Of a stretch of DNA of 25,873 bases, positions 14,692 to 22,676 are shown in pieces. How positions within the stretch are numbered: the stretch's first letter is position 1; every line of letters begins with the position of its first letter. The stretch is from Bacteroidales bacterium (GTDB taxonomy: Bacteria > Bacteroidota > Bacteroidia > Bacteroidales > Muribaculaceae), in NCBI GenBank assembly GCA_019420545.1, contig JAHZGZ010000097.1, positions 8,467-34,339 on the forward strand, in the 5' to 3' direction. The position numbers and the translations under genes are program-made. The notes beneath the pieces were generated by a model. It searched no databases and had not been told where the DNA came from. It saw nothing but the letters and a program-made list of their open reading frames with translations.

Positions 14692-15747
14692 TTATATCGG
14701 ATTTCCCGGTATTATACTTTCATATTCGGGAGAGTGCGATCGGTAATTTCCGGCAGCCGTGGTGTGGCTTGTGTTGGCGTAGCAGTATGCACATCCGTGG
14801 GGACACGTGTTGTACATCCCTATGTCCTTGCTTATCATGCATCCGCAATGTTTCCGCTGTCCCTTGTCTTTGAAATCGCGTGCGGGGCGTTCATCCGGGG
14901 CGGTATCGGCAAACAGGTCCATCACCGGCAACTCACCATAACGGAGATAATACATCAGATCGGTGTTGTCGGCAAACACGCGCCGCATCATGGCGCTGTC
15001 TATACAGCTGTTGTGCATGATGCCGTATTGGCTAAGGTCGATCCCCTCTGCGCATGTCGCCATCTCAATATCCCGGCCTTCGCGGTGCCATCGGTCGCGC
15101 AATGCGGAAAGCCCTTGCGCTATACGCGCTATGGCCATGTCATCAGGCTCGGCCGTGGCGGGATCATATCCGTGTAATACCGCCTGCATGTTGAGGCGTA
15201 CTTTACGGTATGCCGCGATATCGACGAAACTGAATACAAGTTTCCGGGTATAGTCTTTCAGCTGATCTCCTATGTTGCCGATCCGGCGCAGAAGTTCCCC
15301 GGTATCCAGCCGGGGGGTGATGATCAGCGGGTCGAATCGCCATATTACGCGCTCAGGCCCTATCCGGTCCGACAGGCGCTTGAATGTGTCGATACGGTGT
15401 CGGAGCGTCGGCAAACCAGGCTCGAAACGCTCGGCCTCGTAGTCGTTGAGGGTATACTGGAAATAGTAGCTGATCCCTTTCCGTTCGAGTCGTGGAAGAT
15501 ATGGCAGTATCGGCTCCGGATTCTTGCTCCAGAATACGATCGCCCTGCAATTGCGGAATGACACATATGACGGCTTCCTGTTGAACGGGTTGTACCATAC
15601 GCAGTAACCCCTCTCAAGTCGCTCGAAAAACCACGGGGCATAGAAGGCGGGGATGTCGGTCGCACGGCTTGCCGATATGATCACCGGAGCCGATGCCTCT
15701 GCCGGGATGCCTGCGTCGGTTATGATACTTACTTTTTCCGAAGCCAT
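14692..15747 (-). CDS. DUF1848 protein with C-terminal cysteine cluster
   Basis: A 351-aa protein matching DUF1848: SASRATDIPAFY near residue 25, YNPFNRKPSYVSF, the VFWSKNPEPILPYL block (71-84), YFQYTLNDY, VIWRFDPL (134-141), and a C-terminal cluster HCGCMISKDIGMYNTCPHGC followed by AYCYAN (C301, C303, C315, C319, C322). The cluster resembles iron-sulphur ligands of radical-SAM-related proteins such as spore photoproduct lyase, and the fold is expected to be TIM-barrel-like, but the reaction is unknown. Its start overlaps the end of the upstream 521-aa gene by 19 nt. DUF1848 genes are widespread as solitary genes, so membership in the candidate system is uncertain. Confidence 0.9.
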   Translation of the reverse strand: MASEKVSIITDAGIPAEASAPVIISASRATDIPAFYAPWFFERLERGYCVWYNPFNRKPSYVSFRNCRAIVFWSKNPEPILPYLPRLERKGISYYFQYTLNDYEAERFEPGLPTLRHRIDTFKRLSDRIGPERVIWRFDPLIITPRLDTGELLRRIGNIGDQLKDYTRKLVFSFVDIAAYRKVRLNMQAVLHGYDPATAEPDDMAIARIAQGLSALRDRWHREGRDIEMATCAEGIDLSQYGIMHNSCIDSAMMRRVFADNTDLMYYLRYGELPVMDLFADTAPDERPARDFKDKGQRKHCGCMISKDIGMYNTCPHGCAYCYANTSHTTAAGNYRSHSPEYESIIPGNPI

Positions 15748-17294
15748 AGCCTTGGTTTGCTTTCACGCAGCTTCATAGCTACAGCAGTGGTGGTGGTTCG
15801 GCTGCTGTCATTTTCCGGAAACTGCTCTTCAGGGAGTGGCGTGCCGAAAAGCTGACGGTGGAATTCCCGGTACACTTCAGCTATATAACGGCTGTCGCAT
15901 GCGTACAGAATGTCGGTAAAGTCACGTGGCATATCGGCAAAGCCTTTGAGCGCTCCCAACATGGCGAATGCGAGCCGATAGTCGGTCATCCCGCGATACT
16001 GCATGAATGATAACAGGCGCTCCCAGCTGTCGCCGGCGATTATTACGGCTGCGGCGGAACAGAGGGGCCCGTTGTTCCACGATACATTCATCTCTTCGCC
16101 GCGCAGATGACGGCGCAGACTGTTCAGAAATTCTTTGGCGACGCTTCCGGGCCATGCATCGCCATATATTTTCTTTGCTGACAGAGTAACGGCATCCCCC
16201 AGAGCCTCTCGGGTCTGCGACAGATGTCCGTTGAATTCGGGAGAGCTGAAAACATTGTTGCACCATTCCGTAAGCAATTGCTTTTCGATAGGGTCGCCTG
16301 CCGTTTTTATGTCGGCAAGCGAAAGGTTGCCGACCGTTATCTCCATGTCGGCGGGTCGTGGCCACTGACGCCGGCGTGCCATTGCCGATTCCTGCGCGGT
16401 GATTGCTGCATTTATCCATGCGATGGACGCGTTCCGGCTTTTGTCGCTTGCCAGATTTTTCAGCAGGATCGTTTTGTCGGCTCCGAGAGTATAGGCGCCG
16501 GATGTATATATGTATCTGAGCAGGCGGGCGGTTTTGTCTTCACCGGAGCGTGTGTCGTCGGCGATTATTTCTCTGACTTTGTGGTAGCGCGGATCGGAAT
16601 AGTGGATCTCTCTTAGCAGGGTGTCAAGACGCTCATCCTGATAGCGGGTGGGCTTTTTGTCAGTTCCGGCGGCGATAGCGGCGAAAATATTGCGTATCTC
16701 CTTGAGCGAGTTGAGGCGCCCCACTGAGCCGGTGTCGGAGGAAAGTGCCGCGCCGATATAATATCCGTACAGTATCCCTTTCATCCTGTCGAGCCGGCGG
16801 TCATCCATCATTGACGCTTCATTGGTTTTCTCTGCAATGTTTCCGGCAGGAATGGTATATTTTTCTGTGAGTGACATCACCGTGAAACTTTTGCGGTAAA
16901 GTTTCAGCAGCTTGGTTTCGATGCTCGACGACGACAGCGACAGGGCCGTCTGGATGTCTGTTTCTGAAAAGAATATGAAGCGGGTATGCCATGGATTCAG
17001 ATATATGGTGCTGTCGGTGGCATACACTCCGGGTGCATAAGATGCCATAACGCAGTCATCGTCGACGGCTATTTCCACGAGCATGGGATGATCTTCCAGA
17101 TCGCCTTTGGGACGTGTGAACGACCGTGGCTCCGAGTAGAGCAGTGTCAGTGACGGGTGTGCATTCTCGTCCACGGCAAACCAGCGGGTGTAGCCGAAGC
17201 CCCGTCGCGCGTAGAAGTCGCGCGGGGAGATGCTTTCACTCGACAGTATATTGTTGAAATTGAGAGTCGTTGTAGGGATGTACAGCTTTTTCAT
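15729..17294 (-). CDS. Unrecognised 521-aa protein of the helicase/methyltransferase locus
   Basis: The start at 17294 (MKKLYIPTTTLNFNNILSSE) is chosen over the in-frame ATG at 17318, because it lies one base past the helicase stop. The conserved-looking N-terminus (about 1-150) continues SISPRDFYARRGFGYTRW and contains FTRPKGDLEDHPMLVEIAVD. The pattern 'T-x-x-N-F-x-x-I-L-x-x-x-x-I-S-P' is reminiscent of the opening of ADP-ribosyltransferase-like folds, but this is a weak analogy. The middle (about 165-330) is helical (RMKGILYGYYIGAALSS). The C-terminal region has VSWNNGPLCSAAAVIIAGDS / WERLLSFMQYRGMTDYRLAF and GFADMPRDFTDILYACDSRY. There is no signal peptide or membrane span. I have a sense of seeing similar Bacteroidota proteins beside small helicases but cannot name the family. 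Confidence 0.8.
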   Translation of the reverse strand: MKKLYIPTTTLNFNNILSSESISPRDFYARRGFGYTRWFAVDENAHPSLTLLYSEPRSFTRPKGDLEDHPMLVEIAVDDDCVMASYAPGVYATDSTIYLNPWHTRFIFFSETDIQTALSLSSSSIETKLLKLYRKSFTVMSLTEKYTIPAGNIAEKTNEASMMDDRRLDRMKGILYGYYIGAALSSDTGSVGRLNSLKEIRNIFAAIAAGTDKKPTRYQDERLDTLLREIHYSDPRYHKVREIIADDTRSGEDKTARLLRYIYTSGAYTLGADKTILLKNLASDKSRNASIAWINAAITAQESAMARRRQWPRPADMEITVGNLSLADIKTAGDPIEKQLLTEWCNNVFSSPEFNGHLSQTREALGDAVTLSAKKIYGDAWPGSVAKEFLNSLRRHLRGEEMNVSWNNGPLCSAAAVIIAGDSWERLLSFMQYRGMTDYRLAFAMLGALKGFADMPRDFTDILYACDSRYIAEVYREFHRQLFGTPLPEEQFPENDSSRTTTTAVAMKLRESKPRLWLRKK

Positions 17295-17295
17295 A

Positions 17296-18363
17296 TCATA
17301 TATCCTCGATGTTCTCAATCAGTGTTGTTCTGTAAAGCTCGGCCGGGAGTACTTCCGGAGCCAGGTGTGAGGGCAGGTCGCCGCTGTACATTATGAACAG
17401 ATTGCGGCAGGTGCGTGTCATGGCCACATACAGTGCCCGGCGCTGGGAGGCGCGCTTGTCTTCGTCGTCCGACAGTTCTGTAATCAACGGCAGGAACACG
17501 CTTTCGAATTGCAGACCTTTGGCGCTGTGGTAGGTCATTATCTTCGGATTTGGGGTGGTGAAATCGAGATTGTCGGCCCAGTTTTCGCGGTCGCTGTACT
17601 TCAGCTCGCAGTTCATTCCACGGCTGCCGAGGTGCCATGCTGTAAATGATACGTCATCGTTTGTAGGGAGCAGTATCCCTACATCGGTAAGGCCGCGTTT
17701 GCGTATTATGTCACAGATATCGGAAAACTGCTCGTTGAACCCATTGTAACGCAGCAGATAGGGGAGGGCGGTCTCCCGGCTTTTGTAGGTGCGCTCGTCG
17801 AATCCGTCCAGATCCACGCCGATATGCTGTACGAGGCGTGCTACCGGCAGGGGCAGACGGTAGTTGCGGTAAAGTTCAAAGAATTTCGGCCGTGATTCGC
17901 GGGGAAACATTTCCGGAATCTCTTCGACCGGCATGGTCTCTTTCTGCCATTGGTAGAGCGACTGTGCCGTATCGCCGAAAAAGAAGAACTTCTTGCCTGT
18001 GGCTGCGATGAATTCATCGATTTCATCGCGACTGAAGTCCTGGATCTCGTCGACGATGAAGTAGGAGTCGCCCGGGCAATTATAGCGGTCTTTCCAGTCG
18101 CGATAGTAATAGAACTCTTCATTTAGTCCGAGTTCCTCGCGTCCGGCCTCCATATATCTTGCCAGTGCTTTGGTAAAGACGATTATCTTGTAGCAGTCAC
18201 CTTTCTCGCGCTGTATTCTCTGTGCCTTGAGCAGGGCAAGCACTGATTTGCCGCTACCTGCGCATCCGGCCACCACACACGATTTCTCAAGTACGGCCAT
18301 CAATACCCGGATCTGGTCGTCGTCCAGTTCCGATTCTTTGATCATCCAGTCTTTTTTTGCCAT
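17296..18363 (-). CDS. Minimal SF1 (UvrD/Rep-like) helicase or ATPase
   Basis: A 355-aa protein carrying all key superfamily-1 motifs: Walker A GCAGSGKS (33-40), Walker B VDEIQD (104-109), motif III FFFGDTAQSLYQ (127-138), motif IV-like NYRLP (167-171), motif V TYHSAKGLQFESV (277-289) and motif VI LYVAMTR (311-317). UvrD-type helicases are about 700 aa because of 1B and 2B insertions; here those are almost absent, leaving the bare 1A/2A motor. It may be a nucleic-acid-dependent ATPase or switch rather than a processive helicase. No nuclease domain is fused. It starts 2 nt after the methyltransferase stop and ends one base before the 521-aa gene, so the three are probably co-translated. Confidence 0.92.
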   Translation of the reverse strand: MAKKDWMIKESELDDDQIRVLMAVLEKSCVVAGCAGSGKSVLALLKAQRIQREKGDCYKIIVFTKALARYMEAGREELGLNEEFYYYRDWKDRYNCPGDSYFIVDEIQDFSRDEIDEFIAATGKKFFFFGDTAQSLYQWQKETMPVEEIPEMFPRESRPKFFELYRNYRLPLPVARLVQHIGVDLDGFDERTYKSRETALPYLLRYNGFNEQFSDICDIIRKRGLTDVGILLPTNDDVSFTAWHLGSRGMNCELKYSDRENWADNLDFTTPNPKIMTYHSAKGLQFESVFLPLITELSDDEDKRASQRRALYVAMTRTCRNLFIMYSGDLPSHLAPEVLPAELYRTTLIENIEDI

Positions 18364-18365
18364 GT

Positions 18366-19079
18366 CTATTTTTCAATTATTCGCCACGAGAGTTTGCTTG
18401 TATATTTGTCGGCGCGTGAGTGGGTTATGCTGAATTCCTGGCTGTAACCGGGATTGGCGCACACAATATGGCCGTTGGCTGCTTCGATGCCGTCGTCGAG
18501 CATCACGGGAAACCATTGCCGGTATACGTCGCTGTATGAGGTTATGTCGGCGAGCAGCATTATGCCGTCGTCTTTGAGTTTGCGTATCAGTTGTGAGGCG
18601 ATGCGGGCATATGGATTATCAGTGCCGAAGCATTTGCGTGTGGCGAATTCTCCGATTGCCTTGAACGATACGATTATGTCGTATGACTTGTCAATAATGC
18701 TGTCGAGTATGGCAAGATCATAATTGTCGTCGATGGCCACGGCGCCGACTTTGCTGTCGATTTCGAGCGGCAGTTCGGCGGCGGCCGCCTCAAGAAGATC
18801 TTCGTAGATGTTGAGACAGTGGCGGTTGCCGTCGAGCACGTGCAGATTGACTCTGCGCAGTTTCGGGAGTGTGTCGGCGATGGCCGAAAGCAATCCCAGA
18901 ATGTCGCCTCCGGTGCCGCACCCGAATCCCAATACATCAATTTCCTTTTTATTGCTCCATTGACTCGGATTCCGGGAGAAATAATGACGGAATATGCAGT
19001 ATGACTCTGCATAACTGCGCGGAAAATATGTGCCGAGATAGGTGAGCATCGCTTCGCGGTTCCACTCTATCACGGTCAT
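18366..19079 (-). CDS. Class I SAM-dependent methyltransferase-like protein
   Basis: A 237-aa Rossmann-type protein: motif I VLGFGCGTGGD (49-59), an acidic end of the second strand (VNLHVLDGN), an acidic pair near AIDDNYD, motif IV-like YDIIVSFKAIGEF, and a post-I core with LKDDGIMLLADITSYSD. The glycine-rich loop is intact, so SAM binding is likely. There is no NPPY or DPPY catalytic motif of amino-methyltransferases and no PCQ motif of cytosine-5 enzymes, so the target (DNA, RNA, protein or small molecule) is not readable. It precedes the SF1 helicase by 2 nt and follows a 27-codon frame by 3 nt. It might instead be a nucleotide-sensing pseudo-methyltransferase. Confidence 0.8.
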   Translation of the reverse strand: MTVIEWNREAMLTYLGTYFPRSYAESYCIFRHYFSRNPSQWSNKKEIDVLGFGCGTGGDILGLLSAIADTLPKLRRVNLHVLDGNRHCLNIYEDLLEAAAAELPLEIDSKVGAVAIDDNYDLAILDSIIDKSYDIIVSFKAIGEFATRKCFGTDNPYARIASQLIRKLKDDGIMLLADITSYSDVYRQWFPVMLDDGIEAANGHIVCANPGYSQEFSITHSRADKYTSKLSWRIIEK

Positions 19080-19082
19080 ATT

Positions 19083-19166
19083 TCATTTCGCCGGCATGAG
19101 GGTAGCTCCCAGCCGGTCGAAGATACAGGCGTCAAGCCATGCAGGGAGGGTTGCGGAGGTCTGCAT
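19083..19166 (-). CDS. Candidate 27-aa leader peptide of the helicase operon
   Basis: The ATG at 19166 opens a 27-codon frame beginning MQTSATLPAWLDACIFDRLG and closing with a TGA at 19083-19085, 3 nt before the methyltransferase ATG. It is the first start after the promoter match at 19199-19206. Composition is amphipathic, with no signal peptide. It could be a true small protein, a translational coupler, or the remnant of a lost upstream gene. Conservation cannot be judged here. Confidence 0.35.
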   Translation of the reverse strand: MQTSATLPAWLDACIFDRLGATLMPAK

Positions 19167-19198
19167 CTGAAATATGTATATTGCTGATTACTTATCTG

Positions 19199-19206
19199 CA
19201 AATATA
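19199..19206 (-). promoter_or_regulatory. -7 promoter element of the methyltransferase/helicase operon
   Basis: The minus strand reads TATATTTG, matching TAnnTTTG, in an AT-rich island between GC-rich genes. TTG triplets upstream (19221-19223) are at 14 bp, too close for an ideal -33. Transcription would start near 19193, about 27 nt ahead of the 27-aa frame. Confidence 0.5.
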
Positions 19207-19275
19207 GATAATGTAATCAACAATACATACCGGCAGGAGATTAAAATATGTTATAGATTGATAGGAGCGTCCTCC

Positions 19276-20226
19276 TTATTCAACCGGATAATCCTCGAAT
19301 GCGTAGAGCACGGTCGACAGATAGCGTTCGCCGGTGTCGGGCAGCAGGGCTACGATGGTCTTGCCCTCGTTCTCTCTCTTTTTAGCCAGTTGCAGGGCGG
19401 CATAGAACGCGGCTCCGGATGAGATTCCTACGAGTAGCCCTTCTTTCTGTGCGAGCAGCCGCGATCCCTTGATGGCGTCGTTGTCCTCAACTTTGATTAT
19501 CTCGTCGACCACACCGGCATTGTAGTTGCGTGGCACGAAGCCTGCGCCTATACCCTGTATCTTGTGTGCGCCCGCTTTTCCGCCTGACAGCACCGGGGAT
19601 GACGCGGGCTCCACGGCTACGGCAAGTATCGCGGGATTGTGACGTTTCAGTCCTGCGGCGGTACCACTTATTGTACCTCCGGTGCCTGCTCCTGCCACGA
19701 ATATATCGACTTTTCCGTCAGTATCGTTCCATATCTCCCGGGCGGTAGTGCGTTCATGTACGGCGGGATTGGCGGGATTGTCAAACTGCTGGAGTATGAC
19801 GGCTCCCGGGTGCTCCTCTTTCAGCTGGTCGGCCTTTCGGATGGCACCCGACATGCCTTCGCTCCCCGGGGTAAGCACGAGTGTGGCACCAAGGGCTTTC
19901 AGCAGATTCTGACGTTCGAGGCTCATTGTCTCGGGCATGGTGAGGATGAGTTTGTAGCCCTTTACCGAGGCTACCCATGCGAGACCTATGCCGGTGTTTC
20001 CGCTGGTGGGCTCTATGATGGTTGCGCCGGGGGCAAGGACACCCGATTTTTCGGCATCTTCGATCATCGACAATGCGACACGATCCTTGACACTTCCTCC
20101 CGGATTGAAATATTCGATTTTTACAAGCAGACGAGCTTTCAGCCCTTCGGCTTTTTCGATATTACTTACTTCGAGCAGCGGTGTATTGCCGATAAGCTGT
20201 GTTAGATTGTTGTAAATGCGTGCCAT
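19276..20226 (-). CDS. cysK: Cysteine synthase (O-acetylserine sulfhydrylase)
   Basis: A 316-aa fold-type II PLP enzyme that makes cysteine from O-acetylserine and sulfide in the cytosol. Visible motifs are the substrate loop IGNTPLLE (12-19), the PLP lysine in NPGGSVKDR (K47), the acetylserine-binding PTSGNTG (73-79), the phosphate-binding GAGTGGT (179-185) and GISSGA near the C-terminus. Length is typical of CysK. The start at 20226 (MARIYNNLT) is preferred because the promoter -7 element covers the upstream ATG of the longer frame (20253); an ATG at 20232 is also possible. It is monocistronic, with its own promoter. Confidence 0.96.
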   Translation of the reverse strand: MARIYNNLTQLIGNTPLLEVSNIEKAEGLKARLLVKIEYFNPGGSVKDRVALSMIEDAEKSGVLAPGATIIEPTSGNTGIGLAWVASVKGYKLILTMPETMSLERQNLLKALGATLVLTPGSEGMSGAIRKADQLKEEHPGAVILQQFDNPANPAVHERTTAREIWNDTDGKVDIFVAGAGTGGTISGTAAGLKRHNPAILAVAVEPASSPVLSGGKAGAHKIQGIGAGFVPRNYNAGVVDEIIKVEDNDAIKGSRLLAQKEGLLVGISSGAAFYAALQLAKKRENEGKTIVALLPDTGERYLSTVLYAFEDYPVE

Positions 20227-20252
20227 ATCCATAGATTTGAAGTTTGTTGGCA

Positions 20253-20284
20253 CAAATTTAGTAATGAATTACCGTTTTTGCAAT
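20253..20284 (-). promoter_or_regulatory. Promoter of cysK
   Basis: On the minus strand TTG (20281-20283), 20 bp, TAAATTTG (20253-20260). The transcript would start near 20246, about 20 nt ahead of the ATG at 20226, which rules out the longer open frame beginning at 20253. Confidence 0.7.
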
Positions 20285-20321
20285 ACCGCTTATGTAATAT
20301 TTGTAATCAGATACGTTGGCA

Positions 20322-20374
20322 TAAAATGGCTGCAAAGTTTCCGTCGGTATGTCGTTGGAAACTGTTGCAGCCAT
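20322..20374 (-). terminator. Terminator of the SGNH hydrolase gene
   Basis: A long stem, on the minus strand ATGGCTGCA-aca-GTTTCC, a loop, GGAAAC-tt-TGCAGCCAT, followed by TTTTAT. It lies 27 nt past the stop at 20401 and upstream of the cysK promoter, isolating the two genes. Confidence 0.75.
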
Positions 20375-20400
20375 GGTGAATATTTTGCAGCCCGAAATAG

Positions 20401-22020
20401 TCAGTGCACGATTAACTTGCCGCTGCCTGCGGCAGTGTTGTTGTCGCCGGAGAGTGTCCATATGTAGCTACCGGCAGGAATGGCCGCAGCGAAGGAGGGA
20501 GAGTCGGGTGTGACCGTAGCAGACAAAACGTGTATTCCGGCGGCATTATATATGTTGACATTGGCTCTGATAAAATTTGCGGGAGTGACGGTTATGCTGT
20601 TGCCGGAGATGACCGGGTTGGGAATTAGCGTGATTTTATCAGGGCATTCATTGGCGCGCACATCGTCTATGCCCGACGATGAATTATCGGTCAGAGCTGC
20701 GTAGATGGTCCGGGCTATTTCTTTATGTCCGGCGGCGGTCAGATGGTAGTTGCCGGAATAGTTTGAGGCGTTGTCGGCAAGGATTTCGGCCATATCTATT
20801 ACCGGCAGAGCAAGTTGTTCAGCTATGTTGCGGAGTGCCGGAGCAACCTCTGAGGCATATACTTTTGCATCTATATTGCTTTCGTTGGTGTTGTTGCGCA
20901 GACGCGGCGGTATGCAGAGATAGATCTTGACAGTTGGATTCGATTCCTGGATGCGTGTTATCATTTCGGTTACGTCGCGCTCGAATTCATCCTTGTGGAC
21001 CCAGTTCCATGGCTTGGCGTCCATCTCTCCGAGGTCGATGGTCACGATGTCGGGACGGGCGTTGAGCACATTCTGGAATGTACCGTTATCGAGATAACAG
21101 CATGGGTGCGTGTCAGTGGTCTTTACGGGATCGTTTTCGGTGCCGATACGCAGGAAAGTGCGGTTACCAACGCCGTAGTTGACCACTGTATACCGGTTGC
21201 CGAGTAGCGACGCAAGCACGGCGGGATAGGCCTGGGTAGCGCGGTCGGAGATGCCCGATGCGCCGAATGTGCGCATGCCGCCGATGCATCCTACTGTGAG
21301 ATGTTCGTAGGCCTCGGTGTCGCCGTAGTTGCCGTTGAGTATGGCGTCGGCCACGCGACGGGCAATTATTCCGGCGCCTTGTGCGTTGGGGTGGACGCCG
21401 TCGGCATACACAGTGTTCCACTTGTCGCCAAGTTCCTCTTCAAAAGCGGTGTGGAGGTTGATGATGCTGATGCCGCGTTCTTCGGCCACACTTTTGATGA
21501 TGCCGATTATGGTATGGACGTTGCGTTCATTGATGGTCCACGATTCCGATTTCACTCTTAGCGGGTAGCAGAGATAGATTTTGGGGTTGGAGGCGGCTAC
21601 GATCTCGTCGAGCATGGCGTTGAGGTCGTTGCGGAACACTGTAGGTGAATCCTCAAGCCAGTTGATTGTCTTCGAGTCATTTGTGCCAAGCTTCAGCACT
21701 ACGATGTCGGGTTTGTAGGCAAGCGCGTTCTTGTAGGTGTCCTTGTTGCGGTAGGCGCAGTCGCCGGGCTTTGATCCGTCGGTAAGGTCGTAGCCGCGCA
21801 TCTGCACGGTCTGGCTGTTCTGTCCGAAATTGCGCACCTCGTAGCCGTCGCCGAGGATACTCTGCAACTGTGCCGGATAGCGTTCGGCGGCATTGCTGAT
21901 ACCCGCTCCGGCGGTGATGGAATTGCCCATGCAGGCTACCTTGATTGTCTGTGCATTCGCCATGGAAATGCCCGATAGCATCCACGCGATAACCATTGTC
22001 ATTAATAATCGTCCGATCAT
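20401..22020 (-). CDS. T9SS-secreted tandem SGNH/GDSL hydrolase with a degenerate second domain
   Basis: A 539-aa protein with a signal peptide (1-23, ending MANA). The first SGNH domain (about 25-235) is complete: nucleophile in CMGNSIT (S34), block III LGTND (G112, N114) and DGVHPN (D207, H210). The second domain (about 241-443) is clearly a duplicate (VGCIGGMRTFG, LGEMD, SGNYHLTAAGH), but the nucleophile serine is gone, the N of block III is lost and the catalytic Asp is replaced, leaving only the histidine. A T9SS type A sorting domain follows (about 460-539; ITLIPNPV, ANVNIYNAAG, IPAGSYIWTLSG). The role is probably a secreted or surface esterase, for example deacetylation of polysaccharides, with the second domain perhaps for binding. 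Confidence 0.9.
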   Translation of the reverse strand: MIGRLLMTMVIAWMLSGISMANAQTIKVACMGNSITAGAGISNAAERYPAQLQSILGDGYEVRNFGQNSQTVQMRGYDLTDGSKPGDCAYRNKDTYKNALAYKPDIVVLKLGTNDSKTINWLEDSPTVFRNDLNAMLDEIVAASNPKIYLCYPLRVKSESWTINERNVHTIIGIIKSVAEERGISIINLHTAFEEELGDKWNTVYADGVHPNAQGAGIIARRVADAILNGNYGDTEAYEHLTVGCIGGMRTFGASGISDRATQAYPAVLASLLGNRYTVVNYGVGNRTFLRIGTENDPVKTTDTHPCCYLDNGTFQNVLNARPDIVTIDLGEMDAKPWNWVHKDEFERDVTEMITRIQESNPTVKIYLCIPPRLRNNTNESNIDAKVYASEVAPALRNIAEQLALPVIDMAEILADNASNYSGNYHLTAAGHKEIARTIYAALTDNSSSGIDDVRANECPDKITLIPNPVISGNSITVTPANFIRANVNIYNAAGIHVLSATVTPDSPSFAAAIPAGSYIWTLSGDNNTAAGSGKLIVH

Positions 22021-22189
22021 AGTTCGATAATTTTTAGTGATATAGATAGGTTAAGAATTGTCATTAGCTGCCCAATGCATCCGCAGCCTTAAATATTTCA
22101 TGAATATACCAACTTTGTTGAAGGTATATTTTTGCTCCTGACTTAGATGTGTTTACATCTTAAAAATTGCAAGAGACTAATAGTCATTA

Positions 22190-22675
22190 TTAAGGTTTGT
22201 CCATAAGTATTGCGCTCAATGCTTCAACTGCCGATTCGTACTCCTTTCTACATATAAAATGTGCAAAACGAGGAGTATCATCTATAATGATTTTGATACA
22301 GTGATTAATGAATGCTGTTTGATGATGTGTTTTGACATATCTGTCAAACATCTTGGAAAACAATCGGCTACGGTATTCTTGTGGAGTGATGGTAGTATTT
22401 GAGCGCTCAATATCATTTAAATCGTCGCAATAAAAGCATAGCACCGTATCGGCATTCTCATCTAAAAAACGAGCAAGTGTGTCCGAAACCATATTCAATG
22501 TATGGTAGTCCACATGGCCTTCACCGTGCATTCGCACCAACGTAACATCATAGAATACCAGACATAATACACACGGATCTAAGGAAAATGCACTTATAGT
22601 CTCACTGTCATAATAAGAAAGAGCGATCCTAAGTTGATCGCCCTTTTCATTATTTATATCAAATGAGATATCCAT
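22190..22675 (-). CDS. 161-aa protein, tentatively DUF6169-like, second gene of an AT-rich pair
   Basis: A 161-aa soluble protein. Its central segment, TVLCFYCDDLNDIERS followed by ITPQEYRSRLFSKMFDRYVK, resembles the 'L.YiCD...R.RLF..WF' pattern I associate with DUF6169 proteins of Bacteroidota, a family of unknown function; the match is from memory and tentative. No membrane span or signal peptide. Base composition is visibly more AT-rich than flanking genes, suggesting recent acquisition. It starts one base after the stop of a 44-aa gene and shares its strong promoter, so the two form a coupled pair. Confidence 0.75.
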   Translation of the reverse strand: MDISFDINNEKGDQLRIALSYYDSETISAFSLDPCVLCLVFYDVTLVRMHGEGHVDYHTLNMVSDTLARFLDENADTVLCFYCDDLNDIERSNTTITPQEYRSRLFSKMFDRYVKTHHQTAFINHCIKIIIDDTPRFAHFICRKEYESAVEALSAILMDKP

Positions 22676-22676
22676 C

